This document shows, in pieces, positions 41,147-49,337 of a DNA stretch of 64,000 nt. Within the stretch, counting starts at the first letter, position 1; each line of letters starts with the position of its first letter. The position numbers and the translations under genes were made by a program. The stretch is from a virus: IMG/VR virus record IMGVR_UViG_3300008266_009503, positions 1 through 64,000 of that record. The stretch is one strand, 5' to 3'. The notes below the pieces were generated by a model. The model saw only the letters and a program-made list of their open reading frames with translations. It was not told the DNA's origin and did no database searches.

Positions 41147-41178
41147 ATAAAGATACTACTTCTCTTCTGAATTAGCAA
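41147..41178 (-). promoter_or_regulatory. Promoter-like site TTG-N20-TATCTTTAT
   Basis: The -7-like TATCTTTAT (41147-41155) and TTG (41176-41178) are spaced 20 bases, on the minus strand. It lies immediately before the 70-residue membrane gene and upstream of queC and dpdA. Confidence 0.5.
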
Positions 41179-41410
41179 CTGTCTCTCTCATAAAGTTATA
41201 AGCTTCTGGAGTTCCTGGAAAAGCTATAAAATTAGGTTCATTCATAGCTCTTTGTAGAATCTTAATAGTCAAATCTCTATTACGGGCATCTATCATAAGA
41301 GGTTCAAAAACAAATTCAGTATTAGAACCTTTCTTACGAACTAAGTAGTAGAGGCTTCCTGCGCCTACATGCTTAATTGCTTCGTAAAAACTTTCAGCTG
41401 TTGTTTGCAT
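41156..41410 (-). CDS. Hypothetical 84-residue protein
   Basis: The 84 residues show a plausible alpha/beta fold (LYYLVRKKGSNTEFVFEPLMI, LTIKILQRAMNEPNFIAF) with no known motif. It overlaps the upstream zinc-binding gene by 17 bases. Its presence within the deazaguanine gene block suggests a shared transcript. Function unknown. Confidence 0.45.
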   Translation of the reverse strand: MQTTAESFYEAIKHVGAGSLYYLVRKKGSNTEFVFEPLMIDARNRDLTIKILQRAMNEPNFIAFPGTPEAYNFMRETVANSEEK

Positions 41411-41636
41411 AATATAGGTGTCTTACTTTTTTTCCTAGTTCTTGATCGTTAGGTGTATCGTGAATTATCTTCTTTGGAATGAAGAAATGTGTCTTTTCTT
41501 CTGGGTTATCGTAGCAAAGTCTGCAGAGTTGACCCATTCCTTTAATGTAGCCGTATCTAAAATCAATGTGAGTATCGACAGTGTATGGAGTTTCACCTCC
41601 ACATATTATACAATTTTCTGTTTGTGGCATATTCAT
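41394..41636 (-). CDS. Small zinc-binding protein, 80 residues
   Basis: Two CxxC knuckles (CIICGGETPY and LCRLCYDN) are 26 residues apart, so a treble-clef zinc finger is likely. The ATG overlaps the stop of a 35-residue upstream frame (ATGA). Similar mini-proteins are found in phage metabolic operons without known role. Confidence 0.5.
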   Translation of the reverse strand: MNMPQTENCIICGGETPYTVDTHIDFRYGYIKGMGQLCRLCYDNPEEKTHFFIPKKIIHDTPNDQELGKKVRHLYYANNS

Positions 41637-41740
41637 TGGTTTTTATCTTGTTTATCTGCATACCACATGGCTAACTTCAACATACCTAGCGGTACTGCAA
41701 AGGTTACTACTACTCCTAATATTAGATAAGGAACATTCAC
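41633..41740 (-). CDS. Putative 35-residue membrane peptide, GTG start
   Basis: The frame starts at GTG, overlapping the queE stop (TAGTG), and ends at TGA overlapping the next ATG (ATGA). It encodes MNVPYLILGVVVTFAVPLG and a KQDKNQ tail, a single membrane span. Coupling at both ends supports translation, but the size leaves doubt. Confidence 0.4.
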   Translation of the reverse strand: MNVPYLILGVVVTFAVPLGMLKLAMWYADKQDKNQ

Positions 41741-42576
41741 TATACATTCAATGTTTTATTCCAAGCAGCAATATGTAATCTAGTCAATCCACGGAATTTA
41801 TATTTCTTAGCCATTTCAAGAACGAACTGTGTACGCTCTTCAAAGTTAGCTACATCATCCAAACCAGGCATGCAAACTACATTTTTAAGAGGTATGCTAA
41901 ATGGTACGACAAAGTCCCTAAAAAGTTCCAATACATCTTCTTCATTGCTGATTACGAATTTAAATTGATAATTTTTATGTTCCATTACTCGCCTAATAGC
42001 GGCTTCGTTGATACGTTGTTTAGCTTCTAGTCCTGAATTGGATAGCTTGGGTGAGCAGTTAATTTGATCAAGCATAGTGAATAGCTTGTCTTCAATTTTA
42101 ACTGTACCGTTTGTTTCAATTTCATAGAACGGACTAACAGTATTATCAAGATGTTTACCTAACCAGTAGTTAGTGAAGTTAACAATTGCTTGCTGATGAC
42201 CTTTAATTGTTGGTTCTCCACCCGTCCAAATAATATGAATTACACCGTTTAGAATATCATCGTAAATACCTTCATCTTTCCAGCGTTTAATTAGATAGTC
42301 AAATTCTTTATCTTCGCCTCTCCACAACCATTGGCTTGTAGAATCACAAGTCCAAGTTGCTTTACCTTCAGCCTGTAAATCACCGACGAATATTTCACCG
42401 TCTTCAAGCTTTTGTTCTTTAGCAAGTTGGTTAGCAAACTGACGAGACATTCCGCAAGTTAAGTTACAGATACCTAGACGAACAAAGTAAGAAGGTACTC
42501 CAGAGGAGATTCCCTCTCCTTGTACAGAATAAAAGTCTGAACTAATTAAAAGTTTACTTGAATCTATTTTACTCAT
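41740..42576 (-). CDS. queE: 7-carboxy-7-deazaguanine synthase (radical SAM), expanded cluster loop
   Basis: The 278 residues show SDFYSVQGEG, the Cys cluster in RLGICNLTC, the substrate region IIWTGGEPTIKGHQ and SPKLSNSG, matching QueE. The iron-sulfur motif is stretched: CNLTC is followed by about 35 residues before TWTCDST, giving CX3CX35C where short forms have CX3CX2C. It makes 7-carboxy-7-deazaguanine from carboxy-tetrahydropterin. It sits between queD upstream and queC downstream in the pathway block. Confidence 0.9.
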   Translation of the reverse strand: MSKIDSSKLLISSDFYSVQGEGISSGVPSYFVRLGICNLTCGMSRQFANQLAKEQKLEDGEIFVGDLQAEGKATWTCDSTSQWLWRGEDKEFDYLIKRWKDEGIYDDILNGVIHIIWTGGEPTIKGHQQAIVNFTNYWLGKHLDNTVSPFYEIETNGTVKIEDKLFTMLDQINCSPKLSNSGLEAKQRINEAAIRRVMEHKNYQFKFVISNEEDVLELFRDFVVPFSIPLKNVVCMPGLDDVANFEERTQFVLEMAKKYKFRGLTRLHIAAWNKTLNV

Positions 42577-42768
42577 TTATAAAAATTTTTCTTTTTTAAG
42601 TTTATTATAAGTTGCGTTAGCTATAGCCAAAGTCCATAACACAAAGCATAGCCTTCCAATCCATCCCCAACTAACAATACTAGACTCCCATGTTATAAGA
42701 GCTATGCAAATATAAGGTACAACTATAGCACCAACGGCTATTAGACAATAGACTAAGAACTTTCTCAT
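42577..42768 (-). CDS. Small membrane protein, 63 residues
   Basis: It has two hydrophobic segments (FLVYCLIAVGAIVVPYICIALI and WIGRLCFVLWTLAIANA) with a positive tail. The ATG overlaps the stop of the upstream 41-residue frame (ATGA). It ends directly before the queE start. No function is recognised. Confidence 0.55.
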   Translation of the reverse strand: MRKFLVYCLIAVGAIVVPYICIALITWESSIVSWGWIGRLCFVLWTLAIANATYNKLKKEKFL

Positions 42769-42890
42769 CTGAATAATGTTTTTATATAGGTGAATATAGG
42801 ATTTAATTGGGGTGTTTCCAACAAAAAAGCAGCAAGTGAGGGATGACTATCTCCACAAAAGCCTAGTGTGTGACTAATTACTTCTACCAT
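42765..42890 (-). CDS. Putative 41-residue peptide
   Basis: A frame from ATG 42890 encodes MVEVISHTLGFCGDSHPSLAAFL and ends in TGA overlapping the next ATG. The LGFCGDSHPSL motif looks familiar from short phage peptides. Short length and lack of other frames make it likely but not certain. Confidence 0.45.
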   Translation of the reverse strand: MVEVISHTLGFCGDSHPSLAAFLLETPQLNPIFTYIKTLFR

Positions 42891-42893
42891 AGT

Positions 42894-43172
42894 TTATTTA
42901 TAATGTTGTAACTTAGCTCTATACTTATCAATCTGAATTTGACAATACCATTTACCTAACCAGCTACTAGCTTCAGCGTACTTTTTTTCCCACTTTTCTA
43001 TATTCCTGAATACAGGTCTATTTGCTTTATTAATAATGTCTATATCGTAGTAGCTATCATTTTCTAACATACTCTCTTCCCAATGCCCTTCTGTATAGGG
43101 AGGAGGAGCTTGTTCAGCCTTTTCAATAAATTCTTTTTTCTTACTGTTCTTGGTAGATTTTTTATTCTGCAT
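42894..43172 (-). CDS. Hypothetical 92-residue basic protein
   Basis: The start at 43172 (MQNKKSTKNSKKKEF) lies within the queD end, overlapping by 11 bases. The longer frame would overlap queD by far more. The product is rich in Lys and Glu with a Trp/Tyr-rich C-terminal half (WLGKWYCQIQIDKYRAKL). Function unknown. Confidence 0.5.
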   Translation of the reverse strand: MQNKKSTKNSKKKEFIEKAEQAPPPYTEGHWEESMLENDSYYDIDIINKANRPVFRNIEKWEKKYAEASSWLGKWYCQIQIDKYRAKLQHYK

Positions 43173-43626
43173 ATATGGCGGTATTTTTACTGTGTTCCAT
43201 AAATTCAACCTTTGCAGCCCGTACTCTACCCTCGGTCTCTACCTGTACAAAAGTATTAATTTTCTCAAAAATAAATTTTGCAAATTGCTCCGCTCCGACG
43301 CCAGGAATAACTCTTAATTGAATAATACCTTGCTCATGCATTTTTTGAAATTCTGACAAGAAAGGATCGTCTTCGGCTACAAGGGTTGTATGGTCGAACA
43401 TATAATCCATCCACGCTTTAGGATTCATTCCGTCGATAGTACCTTGAGCACGTTTCATACCTCCGAAATCCCAAACCCAATTACGGTGATCTAAATCACC
43501 CTGAAACCATACTCTAAAGGATATTCCATATCCATGCATGAACCTGCAGTGGGTACCTGCTGCTTTCCATTGACGGAATACACAACTATAACCGTCAAAA
43601 ACTTTTGTTGATTGAAACTTAGGCAT
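43162..43626 (-). CDS. queD: 6-carboxy-tetrahydropterin synthase, CxxxHGY variant
   Basis: The 154 residues align with QueD/PTPS: FRQWKAAGTHCRFMHGYGI, NWVWDFGGMKRA, FDHTTLVAEDDP, and AAKVEFMEHSKNTAIY. It converts dihydroneopterin triphosphate to carboxy-tetrahydropterin. The zinc motif C-x3-H-G-H-x has Tyr in place of the second His, a form I recall in phage and alphaproteobacterial relatives. It is the first enzyme of the deazaguanine block in transcription order. Confidence 0.85.
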   Translation of the reverse strand: MPKFQSTKVFDGYSCVFRQWKAAGTHCRFMHGYGISFRVWFQGDLDHRNWVWDFGGMKRAQGTIDGMNPKAWMDYMFDHTTLVAEDDPFLSEFQKMHEQGIIQLRVIPGVGAEQFAKFIFEKINTFVQVETEGRVRAAKVEFMEHSKNTAIYAE

Positions 43627-43669
43627 TTTAATAACTTTTTAATAAGATGGGATATACCTTTACTTAAAT

Positions 43670-43873
43670 TTACGGTTTTTCTTCTAAATAAGCAAATTTT
43701 TCTGCTACTTTATCGCTATTTCTTTTATGTCTTGGTTCAAAAGGACAGCTAGAGCATCCATTTCCACAGCACTTACCTCTTTGAATGTGAAAAAGGGCAG
43801 TAAATATAATCTGCCCTCTCTCTTTGTGGTAGTGAATTTCTTCTATAAAACCGTCTCTATAATGTGGTTGCAT
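43670..43873 (-). CDS. Small Cys-rich protein (CC..GC..CP type)
   Basis: The 67 residues contain RGKCCGNGCSSCPFEP with the CCxxGCxxCP motif of DUF5522-like proteins, likely a zinc or iron-sulfur cluster. His residues in the N-terminal half (HYRDGF, HYHKE) may add ligands. Located between the ribonucleotide reductase and queD. Function unknown. Confidence 0.55.
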   Translation of the reverse strand: MQPHYRDGFIEEIHYHKERGQIIFTALFHIQRGKCCGNGCSSCPFEPRHKRNSDKVAEKFAYLEEKP

Positions 43874-43904
43874 AGTAGTTTGTACCTATTTTAATTTTTA
43901 CTAG

Positions 43905-45764
43905 TTATACAACCTCACAAGCTCCTCCTGCACAAGCTGCTTCTCCGGCTAAGTTTGTATTGTCTACAAATTCTATAACTTGGGAGAGATCTACCTTGTG
44001 CAGGCTTTTCATTTTTTCGTTATAAATCTCTTCTGTACAGTCTTCAAATGGAGCTTGAATATAGGTTCCGCCGTCGTAAGGTAGTACTGAAAGTCCGTTA
44101 TAAAACTTTCTGTTCTCCCACATCCACTTACCTACCTCTTCCCATTCTTCTGCTTTTATAGAGACTGTAGCAGAAATATTGTGAGTATTACTTCCTGTTC
44201 TATGTCCAGGTTTAATCCAGTTTTGGTAAAAATGCTTAACCCTTTCTAAAAGATCCAAAGCAGATTCATGCCTCAGTATAGCACCTTCTGGTGCTTTTTG
44301 CGGTACTGAAATTACAGCAGTATCGTGTGGACGGAAGTACTCGTCTTCAATAAGTTCTGGATGATTTATCAACAGGTGAGTATAAATTGATTCGTTCTTA
44401 CCGACTCTAATCCTACGAAGGTAGTAATCGTTATGCCAAGCATGAATACCGCTTGAAGTACCTAAAGTCAGAGAAGAAGTACCGGAAGGTTTAATAGTAG
44501 TACACCTTGCGGCAGAGTTAATACCGAGTAACTTAGCTACTCTGTCGTTTTCCTGCTTTACTATTTCAGCAGCTTCTTTTAAATTTAACTTCTGTGCAGC
44601 ACCAGATCCAATTCCAGTCATACCTACACCAATCAAAGCATCTTTCTCGGTAGTACGTTGCCATACTGGTCTTAGGTAGTGAAAGTTAGTGTACGAGGCT
44701 TGTAAAGTTCCAATAAAAGTAGCAGCTTTTACTCTTGCATTCAAGTCTTCTTGATCTACTACATCAGAAACATTTACCTCACAGAGGTTACAAAACTGAA
44801 AAGGACGTAAAGCAATCTCACAGCACGGGTTAGTACCCCAATCCTTGTCGTTATTAAAATAAATCCCGGGTTCACCAGCTCCACTAGCTTTAATTTTCTC
44901 CCATAAGTCAGAAAAGAACTCCTCTGTTACTTTGCTTCTGAGGAGAACTGCTGAATTATTGGCACGGCCTCGTTGAGGATGGAGCTCCCACCAAGCACCG
45001 GATTTAGCAGCAATCATATCTTCATCATCAGCACTAAATAGACTGATAAGAGCTGCTCTACGTATACCTCCTGCAAGTACTGCATCAGCAATGTGACATA
45101 CCATGTCATGTACTTCGCTCGGAGTTAATTTATCGTTAGTTTCTTTACTATCTAGAATTCCTTGAACCTTAATCAAACACTCTTTAAGAGGTTGAGGACC
45201 AGGAGCTTTACCTCCTGAAGTTATTAACGCTGCTCCTTTTGGACGGATATCAGAAAAATCGAATATAGGAGTTGTCCCACCTTCGAAATACGATTTAACC
45301 AGTACTTTTACTGCATCGGCCCACCCTTCAATACTATCGCCAATCAAAAAACGTCTATGCTTCTTAGAATCTGGTTTTCTTATTTCCGGTAGCTGCTCTA
45401 CATGGTGTTTTTGAACAGAGTATCCTACCCCTGTACCGCCTAGAAGCAAAAACATTACCTCTCCAAAAGCTCTCCAATCGTCAATCGGTAAATAAGCGCA
45501 ATTATAAATACGGTTAGGACTGATCTCGACAGGTTTACCGGCGAATTGCATAGACCTCATAGAAGGAAGTGCTTTCTTTTCGTAGACAAATCTATAGTTT
45601 TCTTCAATCTCTTCAGCTAGCTGCGGAAATTTTTTTAAATGCATACCTTTATTCCTGTCGACTAACTCTTTCCAGCTTTCCCTTCTTTCTTTTTCGGGAT
45701 TGAATTTTGCATATTTCATGTAGACTGTTAGATCCGACAAAATACTCTTACTTACTTCCATCAT
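43905..45764 (-). CDS. nrdJ: Adenosylcobalamin-dependent (class II) ribonucleotide reductase
   Basis: The 619-residue monomer has the landmarks of class II enzymes: NCAYLPI (C89), LLGGTGVGYSV, GGIRRAA, NPCCEI (residues 312-317; C314 thiyl, E316), CTTIKPSGT, and a C-terminal CAGGACEVV redox pair. Usually NPCGEI; here Gly is Cys. It reduces ribonucleotides to deoxyribonucleotides with B12 and needs no second subunit. A thioredoxin-like gene elsewhere in the window may re-reduce it. A promoter-like site lies about 75 bases upstream. Confidence 0.92.
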   Translation of the reverse strand: MMEVSKSILSDLTVYMKYAKFNPEKERRESWKELVDRNKGMHLKKFPQLAEEIEENYRFVYEKKALPSMRSMQFAGKPVEISPNRIYNCAYLPIDDWRAFGEVMFLLLGGTGVGYSVQKHHVEQLPEIRKPDSKKHRRFLIGDSIEGWADAVKVLVKSYFEGGTTPIFDFSDIRPKGAALITSGGKAPGPQPLKECLIKVQGILDSKETNDKLTPSEVHDMVCHIADAVLAGGIRRAALISLFSADDEDMIAAKSGAWWELHPQRGRANNSAVLLRSKVTEEFFSDLWEKIKASGAGEPGIYFNNDKDWGTNPCCEIALRPFQFCNLCEVNVSDVVDQEDLNARVKAATFIGTLQASYTNFHYLRPVWQRTTEKDALIGVGMTGIGSGAAQKLNLKEAAEIVKQENDRVAKLLGINSAARCTTIKPSGTSSLTLGTSSGIHAWHNDYYLRRIRVGKNESIYTHLLINHPELIEDEYFRPHDTAVISVPQKAPEGAILRHESALDLLERVKHFYQNWIKPGHRTGSNTHNISATVSIKAEEWEEVGKWMWENRKFYNGLSVLPYDGGTYIQAPFEDCTEEIYNEKMKSLHKVDLSQVIEFVDNTNLAGEAACAGGACEVV

Positions 45765-45840
45765 TTAAATGTTTATCTATATTTTTAAAATTTCAATACT
45801 ACGTTCAAACTACCCTAACTGTTACAGACAGTACTATTAG

Positions 45841-45870
45841 CTAAAGATAGGTATTTCAGCTAAAAATCAA
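45841..45870 (-). promoter_or_regulatory. Promoter-like site TTG-N18-TATCTTTAG
   Basis: TATCTTTAG (45841-45849) and TTG (45868-45870) are spaced 18 bases, on the minus strand. It lies in the 144-base gap upstream of nrdJ. A short hairpin ACTGT-CTGTA-ACAGT follows in the leader; no cobalamin-riboswitch features are seen. Confidence 0.6.
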
Positions 45871-45908
45871 AAGATTCTCAGAAAGATTCAAAACCTATTT
45901 ACTAAAAA

Positions 45909-46127
45909 TTAAAGTAATCTGCTTGCTCCTGCATTCTGCTTGAATGTCTGAGCGATATACGAATCTTCAGGAAGAGGAGGTCTAAACGTAGGATCAACCT
46001 GATTTCTTTCGACAAGATCATTAGTTCCGTTCCTTTCCATATTGAAAACGAACTGCTCATAAGTATCCTGTACTGGAGGAGGCCCAAAGGCTGATTTTTT
46101 CTCGTCGTAAAGTGTAATAAGACTCAT
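45909..46127 (-). CDS. Hypothetical 72-residue protein
   Basis: This polar protein (MSLITLYDEKKSAFGPPPVQDTYEQ in part) is rich in Pro, Asn and Gln. It has no signal or membrane segment. It lies between the helicase gene and nrdJ, and a CTATTTATT element is 20 bases upstream. Function unknown; possibly a small virion protein. Confidence 0.5.
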   Translation of the reverse strand: MSLITLYDEKKSAFGPPPVQDTYEQFVFNMERNGTNDLVERNQVDPTFRPPLPEDSYIAQTFKQNAGASRLL

Positions 46128-46146
46128 ATTAAGGCAGTTTTATAGT

Positions 46147-46155
46147 AATAAATAG
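46147..46155 (-). promoter_or_regulatory. CTATTTATT upstream element
   Basis: An exact CTATTTATT copy 20 bases upstream of the 72-residue gene, just after the helicase stop. Confidence 0.35.
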
Positions 46156-46156
46156 A

Positions 46157-47530
46157 CTATTTCCCTAATTCAAAGAATTTTTGCTGTAAATAATTTCGTT
46201 CTTCTGTACTAAATCCAGTTACAGGAGTCTTTCCTGGAATCACTGATCCTTCCGGAGTTAATTCATCTTCTCCGATTTCACGTGCTTCGATTTCAATATT
46301 ACCATTCTCTGTGTTAATTTTCATAGGATAAGTCATTCCATCGGCACCATATCTATTTTTCATAATATGTCCTCTTCCTGTTCCGTTTACCTTGTCTAGC
46401 CTTTTTCTAGAAAGAGACATAGCAAAATCGGCGATCATAATCTTATTATATGAACCTGCTGCTTTATCTCCTTCAATAACATCGTCTTTTGCACCAGCCC
46501 TATTCACCTGAGATACTGTCCATACAGGTATTTTTAATTCCCGGGCTAGAGCTTTAGTAGATATATAGACATCGTCAATTTCATCTTTCCTGTCTATTGA
46601 CTTTCTCTTAGACTTTAGCAAATCTACGTAGTCAATAATAATAAGATCAGGTTTATGACCGAGATCTGCAGTTTTCTGAATATGGCTTTCAATAGTAGAT
46701 ATAGACGCTTTACCCATTGGAAACTCCTTGATAATAAGCTTACCGGGTAGTTTATTAATAGCAGCATCTACCTCTGCTCTATGCAGGCCTAACTCTTGAA
46801 TTCGAATCCCGGTAAATACTGCATCATATCTCTTACCTACGTAGGCTTCTGATAACTCTAAAGTGTAGTGACATACTGTACGTCCTGCAGAAACTGCCAT
46901 AGCTCCCAAGGCTGTTAACATCCAGCTCTTACCTCCGCCTGGATTACCGAAGACAATACCGAGGTCTCCTGAACCTAATCCTCCTTCAAGTAATACGTTA
47001 ATATGTTCCCATGGTGTAGCAACAGGACTTCTTTCTTCTAGTCTATAACGAGTTTCAGTGTCCTTTTCGTACTCGTGTCCAATATTTTTATCAGACCCTG
47101 CTTTTAATGCAGTATCAATAAGGTATCTAATATCATCGTACTGCCCTTTTTCAAGAAGCTCCACCGAGGAGAGCAGGGCTTTTTTAAGTTGTTGGTTCTT
47201 ACAGAAATTAGCAAATTCCTGTTCTACAAACTCTCTATCTTCGTTAGAGGCTTTATAAGCTTCTTTTAATTGCTCGATAACAGAAACCTTCAGTACTTCG
47301 TTATCAATTTTTTTAACCTCTACCTGCAGTACGTCAAGAGTCGGAGAGGTATTATACTTGTAGTAGTACTTAAGAATCTCTTCTACAATCCATTTGTGAG
47401 CGGGGTTATCAAAATAATCTTCCTCTAAGATATCGTAGATACCTTGTAAAAACTCTTTATGCTTTAGTAAGCTTGATAGTACCTTAATCTGAAAACTTAC
47501 CCCGTATTGGTTCAGCTGATTCAAAACCAT
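46157..47530 (-). CDS. dnaB: Replicative DNA helicase, DnaB-like
   Basis: The 457 residues include a helical N-terminal domain (about 1-160) and a RecA-like motor with FGNPGGGKSWMLTALGA (Walker A GNPGGGKS), LELSEAYVGKRYDA, DLIIIDYVDLLKSK (Walker B), and VWTVSQVNRAGAK, then RLDKVNGTGRGHI-type arginine region. It is the hexameric helicase that unwinds the fork in front of the phage polymerase. No primase gene is seen in the window. It lies between the FEN nuclease block and nrdJ. Confidence 0.9.
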   Translation of the reverse strand: MVLNQLNQYGVSFQIKVLSSLLKHKEFLQGIYDILEEDYFDNPAHKWIVEEILKYYYKYNTSPTLDVLQVEVKKIDNEVLKVSVIEQLKEAYKASNEDREFVEQEFANFCKNQQLKKALLSSVELLEKGQYDDIRYLIDTALKAGSDKNIGHEYEKDTETRYRLEERSPVATPWEHINVLLEGGLGSGDLGIVFGNPGGGKSWMLTALGAMAVSAGRTVCHYTLELSEAYVGKRYDAVFTGIRIQELGLHRAEVDAAINKLPGKLIIKEFPMGKASISTIESHIQKTADLGHKPDLIIIDYVDLLKSKRKSIDRKDEIDDVYISTKALARELKIPVWTVSQVNRAGAKDDVIEGDKAAGSYNKIMIADFAMSLSRKRLDKVNGTGRGHIMKNRYGADGMTYPMKINTENGNIEIEAREIGEDELTPEGSVIPGKTPVTGFSTEERNYLQQKFFELGK

Positions 47531-47560
47531 GTTTATGTTGTTTGTTTAAATATAAAACTT

Positions 47561-48256
47561 CTATATGTAACTAAAAACTTTTTTTCTTACGTAATAGCTC
47601 ATATTACTCGGAGCTATGTTGAAAGTTTTTGCTGCTTCTGCTGCAGATTCATATACCTCTCCGGTAGCTACATGCTGTACTTTTTTTCTAAGAGTACTAT
47701 ACTTTTCTATACGTAATTGAATTTTAGTTTTACTTCTTTTTTCATATTCCTGTTTTGTAATAAAACTAAATTCTCCTTTTTTTAACCGGCCTGTAATAGT
47801 TCCCGGAGTTAATCCCAGTATTTTTGCAGCATGCTTTCCAGATTCAAAAACAGCCCCTGTTTCATTATGTATAATTGCTGTTTTACGAGCTTCCCCTATT
47901 TTTGTCTTAGTTTCTTCGGAATGTTTCATACCGGTTCTAGTACTACTTATTCTTCTATTTCTTTCTAAAGAGTGTTTTACTCCTTTTCTGATTTTACTGA
48001 AATGTTCTTTCATTTCTTCTGTATGATGCCACCCTTTCAGAGTCTCTTTTTCCATTCGTAACCTTATGGCGTGACATGCAATTTCATCTCCCTGCTCTAA
48101 ATGTATTTTATAGTGATCCTCTATGGTAATACATTTTAAATTTTCTAAAGAGTTATTTTTTCTGTTTCCGTCAACATGATGTATCTCGTAACTCCTACCT
48201 TGTTCGTCTACCGGGATAGGGCCGTAGTGTTTTTCCCAAAGTTTTCGATAGTTCAT
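47561..48256 (-). CDS. HNH homing endonuclease
   Basis: I start at ATG 48256 (MNYRKLWEKHYGPIP). The HNH core is SYEIHHVDGNRKNNSLENLKCI, followed by NUMOD3-like motifs (SLERNRRISSTRTG, SEETKTKIGEARK) and two NUMOD1-like helices (SGKHAAKILGL, SAAEAAKTFNIAPSNMSYYV). It lies between the helicase and the FEN nuclease gene, a typical position for free-standing homing endonucleases. It is unlikely to be essential. Confidence 0.85.
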   Translation of the reverse strand: MNYRKLWEKHYGPIPVDEQGRSYEIHHVDGNRKNNSLENLKCITIEDHYKIHLEQGDEIACHAIRLRMEKETLKGWHHTEEMKEHFSKIRKGVKHSLERNRRISSTRTGMKHSEETKTKIGEARKTAIIHNETGAVFESGKHAAKILGLTPGTITGRLKKGEFSFITKQEYEKRSKTKIQLRIEKYSTLRKKVQHVATGEVYESAAEAAKTFNIAPSNMSYYVRKKVFSYI

Positions 48257-48320
48257 ATTTAAATTTATAATAAATATCAACTAATTTAAAACACTCATAA
48301 CTTAATTTAACTTATTTTTA

Positions 48321-49337
48321 TTAATCTTTCAACTTATACTGCAATAGTTTAGTAAAAGTTTCATTTAACCACATCTGCGGATTGAGTAAAGTCTTTCCTA
48401 GCAAATCCTCTTTATACAAGTCTACAAACTTTTCAGGAGTATAGCTTATAGTCGGATTAGCAATAAGAAAATCTAATCTAGCTACATCTTCTTCCGGAAT
48501 GTTAGGATTGTGTAAATCCATTAGTTGTTTATTAATCTGTAGCTGAGCTTTAAAGTTAATAATATCTACAAATTTTTTATCTTTTCCGTTACACTCCTGT
48601 AGTAGATCTTCTAGACTAACTTTCTTTTCGCTAGCTAGACTAGGAAACATTTTTAGCAGAGTCTTAATTTGAATACCTTTTACTCCAGGCACGTTATCCC
48701 CCTTATCCCCTACGATAACCTTATGGGTTAAAAAGTTATGTGGTGGTATACCATACTCCTTTAGAACCTGCTGAGGGCTATAGATAACCTTTTTAACAGG
48801 GGAATAAATACTGGTATTATTAGAAGTGAGTTGTAGATAGTCTTGATCGGTAGAAAGTATAACTACTTTTTCAGAAAATTTCTGTGCTAGGTAGCCAATA
48901 ACATCGTCTGCTTCAATCTTATTAATAGCAATTAAGTCTACCGGTAAGCACTTAAGGTAGTCAATAAGTCGTATGATTTGACTCGTTATTGACTCTGACT
49001 CTTCTTCTTGACTGTCGAATGCATCCCAGTTAGAGATTTTAGTAATATGGCGGTTAGCTTTGTAGTCAGGGTACAGGTACCTTTTGTTGGTAGAACCTCC
49101 CTGTCCGTCAAAAACTAGTATTACTCTGGTGGGTTGAATCTGTCTAATTACAGCTCCTATAGATTTTAAAAATCCTCCTAATCCTCCAACATGATTGCCG
49201 ACTGGATTAATATGATGAATAGCTACAAAGTTACGTAAGAAAGTATTAAGAGAATCTACAATTAAAACTTTACTATTCCTGTGTAAATGTACTTCCGGCT
49301 CTTTCTCCATCTGCTCGAACATCTTTCTGTAGTCCAT
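48321..49337 (-). CDS. 5'-3' exonuclease/flap endonuclease
   Basis: The 338 residues match the FEN/5'-exonuclease family: VLIVDSLNTFLRNF, LVFDGQGGSTNKRYLYPDYKANR, EADDVIGYLA, LSTDQDYLQL, and GDKGDNVPGVKGIQIKTLLK (helix-3-turn-helix). Metal-binding Asp residues are intact. It removes RNA primers and flaps, the role of T4 RNase H or the PolI N-terminal domain that this phage polymerase lacks. It overlaps the denV gene by 65 bases. Confidence 0.9.
   Translation of the reverse strand: MDYRKMFEQMEKEPEVHLHRNSKVLIVDSLNTFLRNFVAIHHINPVGNHVGGLGGFLKSIGAVIRQIQPTRVILVFDGQGGSTNKRYLYPDYKANRHITKISNWDAFDSQEEESESITSQIIRLIDYLKCLPVDLIAINKIEADDVIGYLAQKFSEKVVILSTDQDYLQLTSNNTSIYSPVKKVIYSPQQVLKEYGIPPHNFLTHKVIVGDKGDNVPGVKGIQIKTLLKMFPSLASEKKVSLEDLLQECNGKDKKFVDIINFKAQLQINKQLMDLHNPNIPEEDVARLDFLIANPTISYTPEKFVDLYKEDLLGKTLLNPQMWLNETFTKLLQYKLKD

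Noticed and set aside
45765-45908. Cobalamin riboswitch upstream of the B12-dependent reductase
   Set aside because: No GCCACTG-type box and too short a leader; only a small hairpin and a promoter-like site are seen.
45902-46087. 61-codon minus-strand frame overlapping the 72-residue gene
   Set aside because: It is an alternative frame within 45909-46127; the ATG at 46127 with an upstream CTATTTATT element is the better choice.
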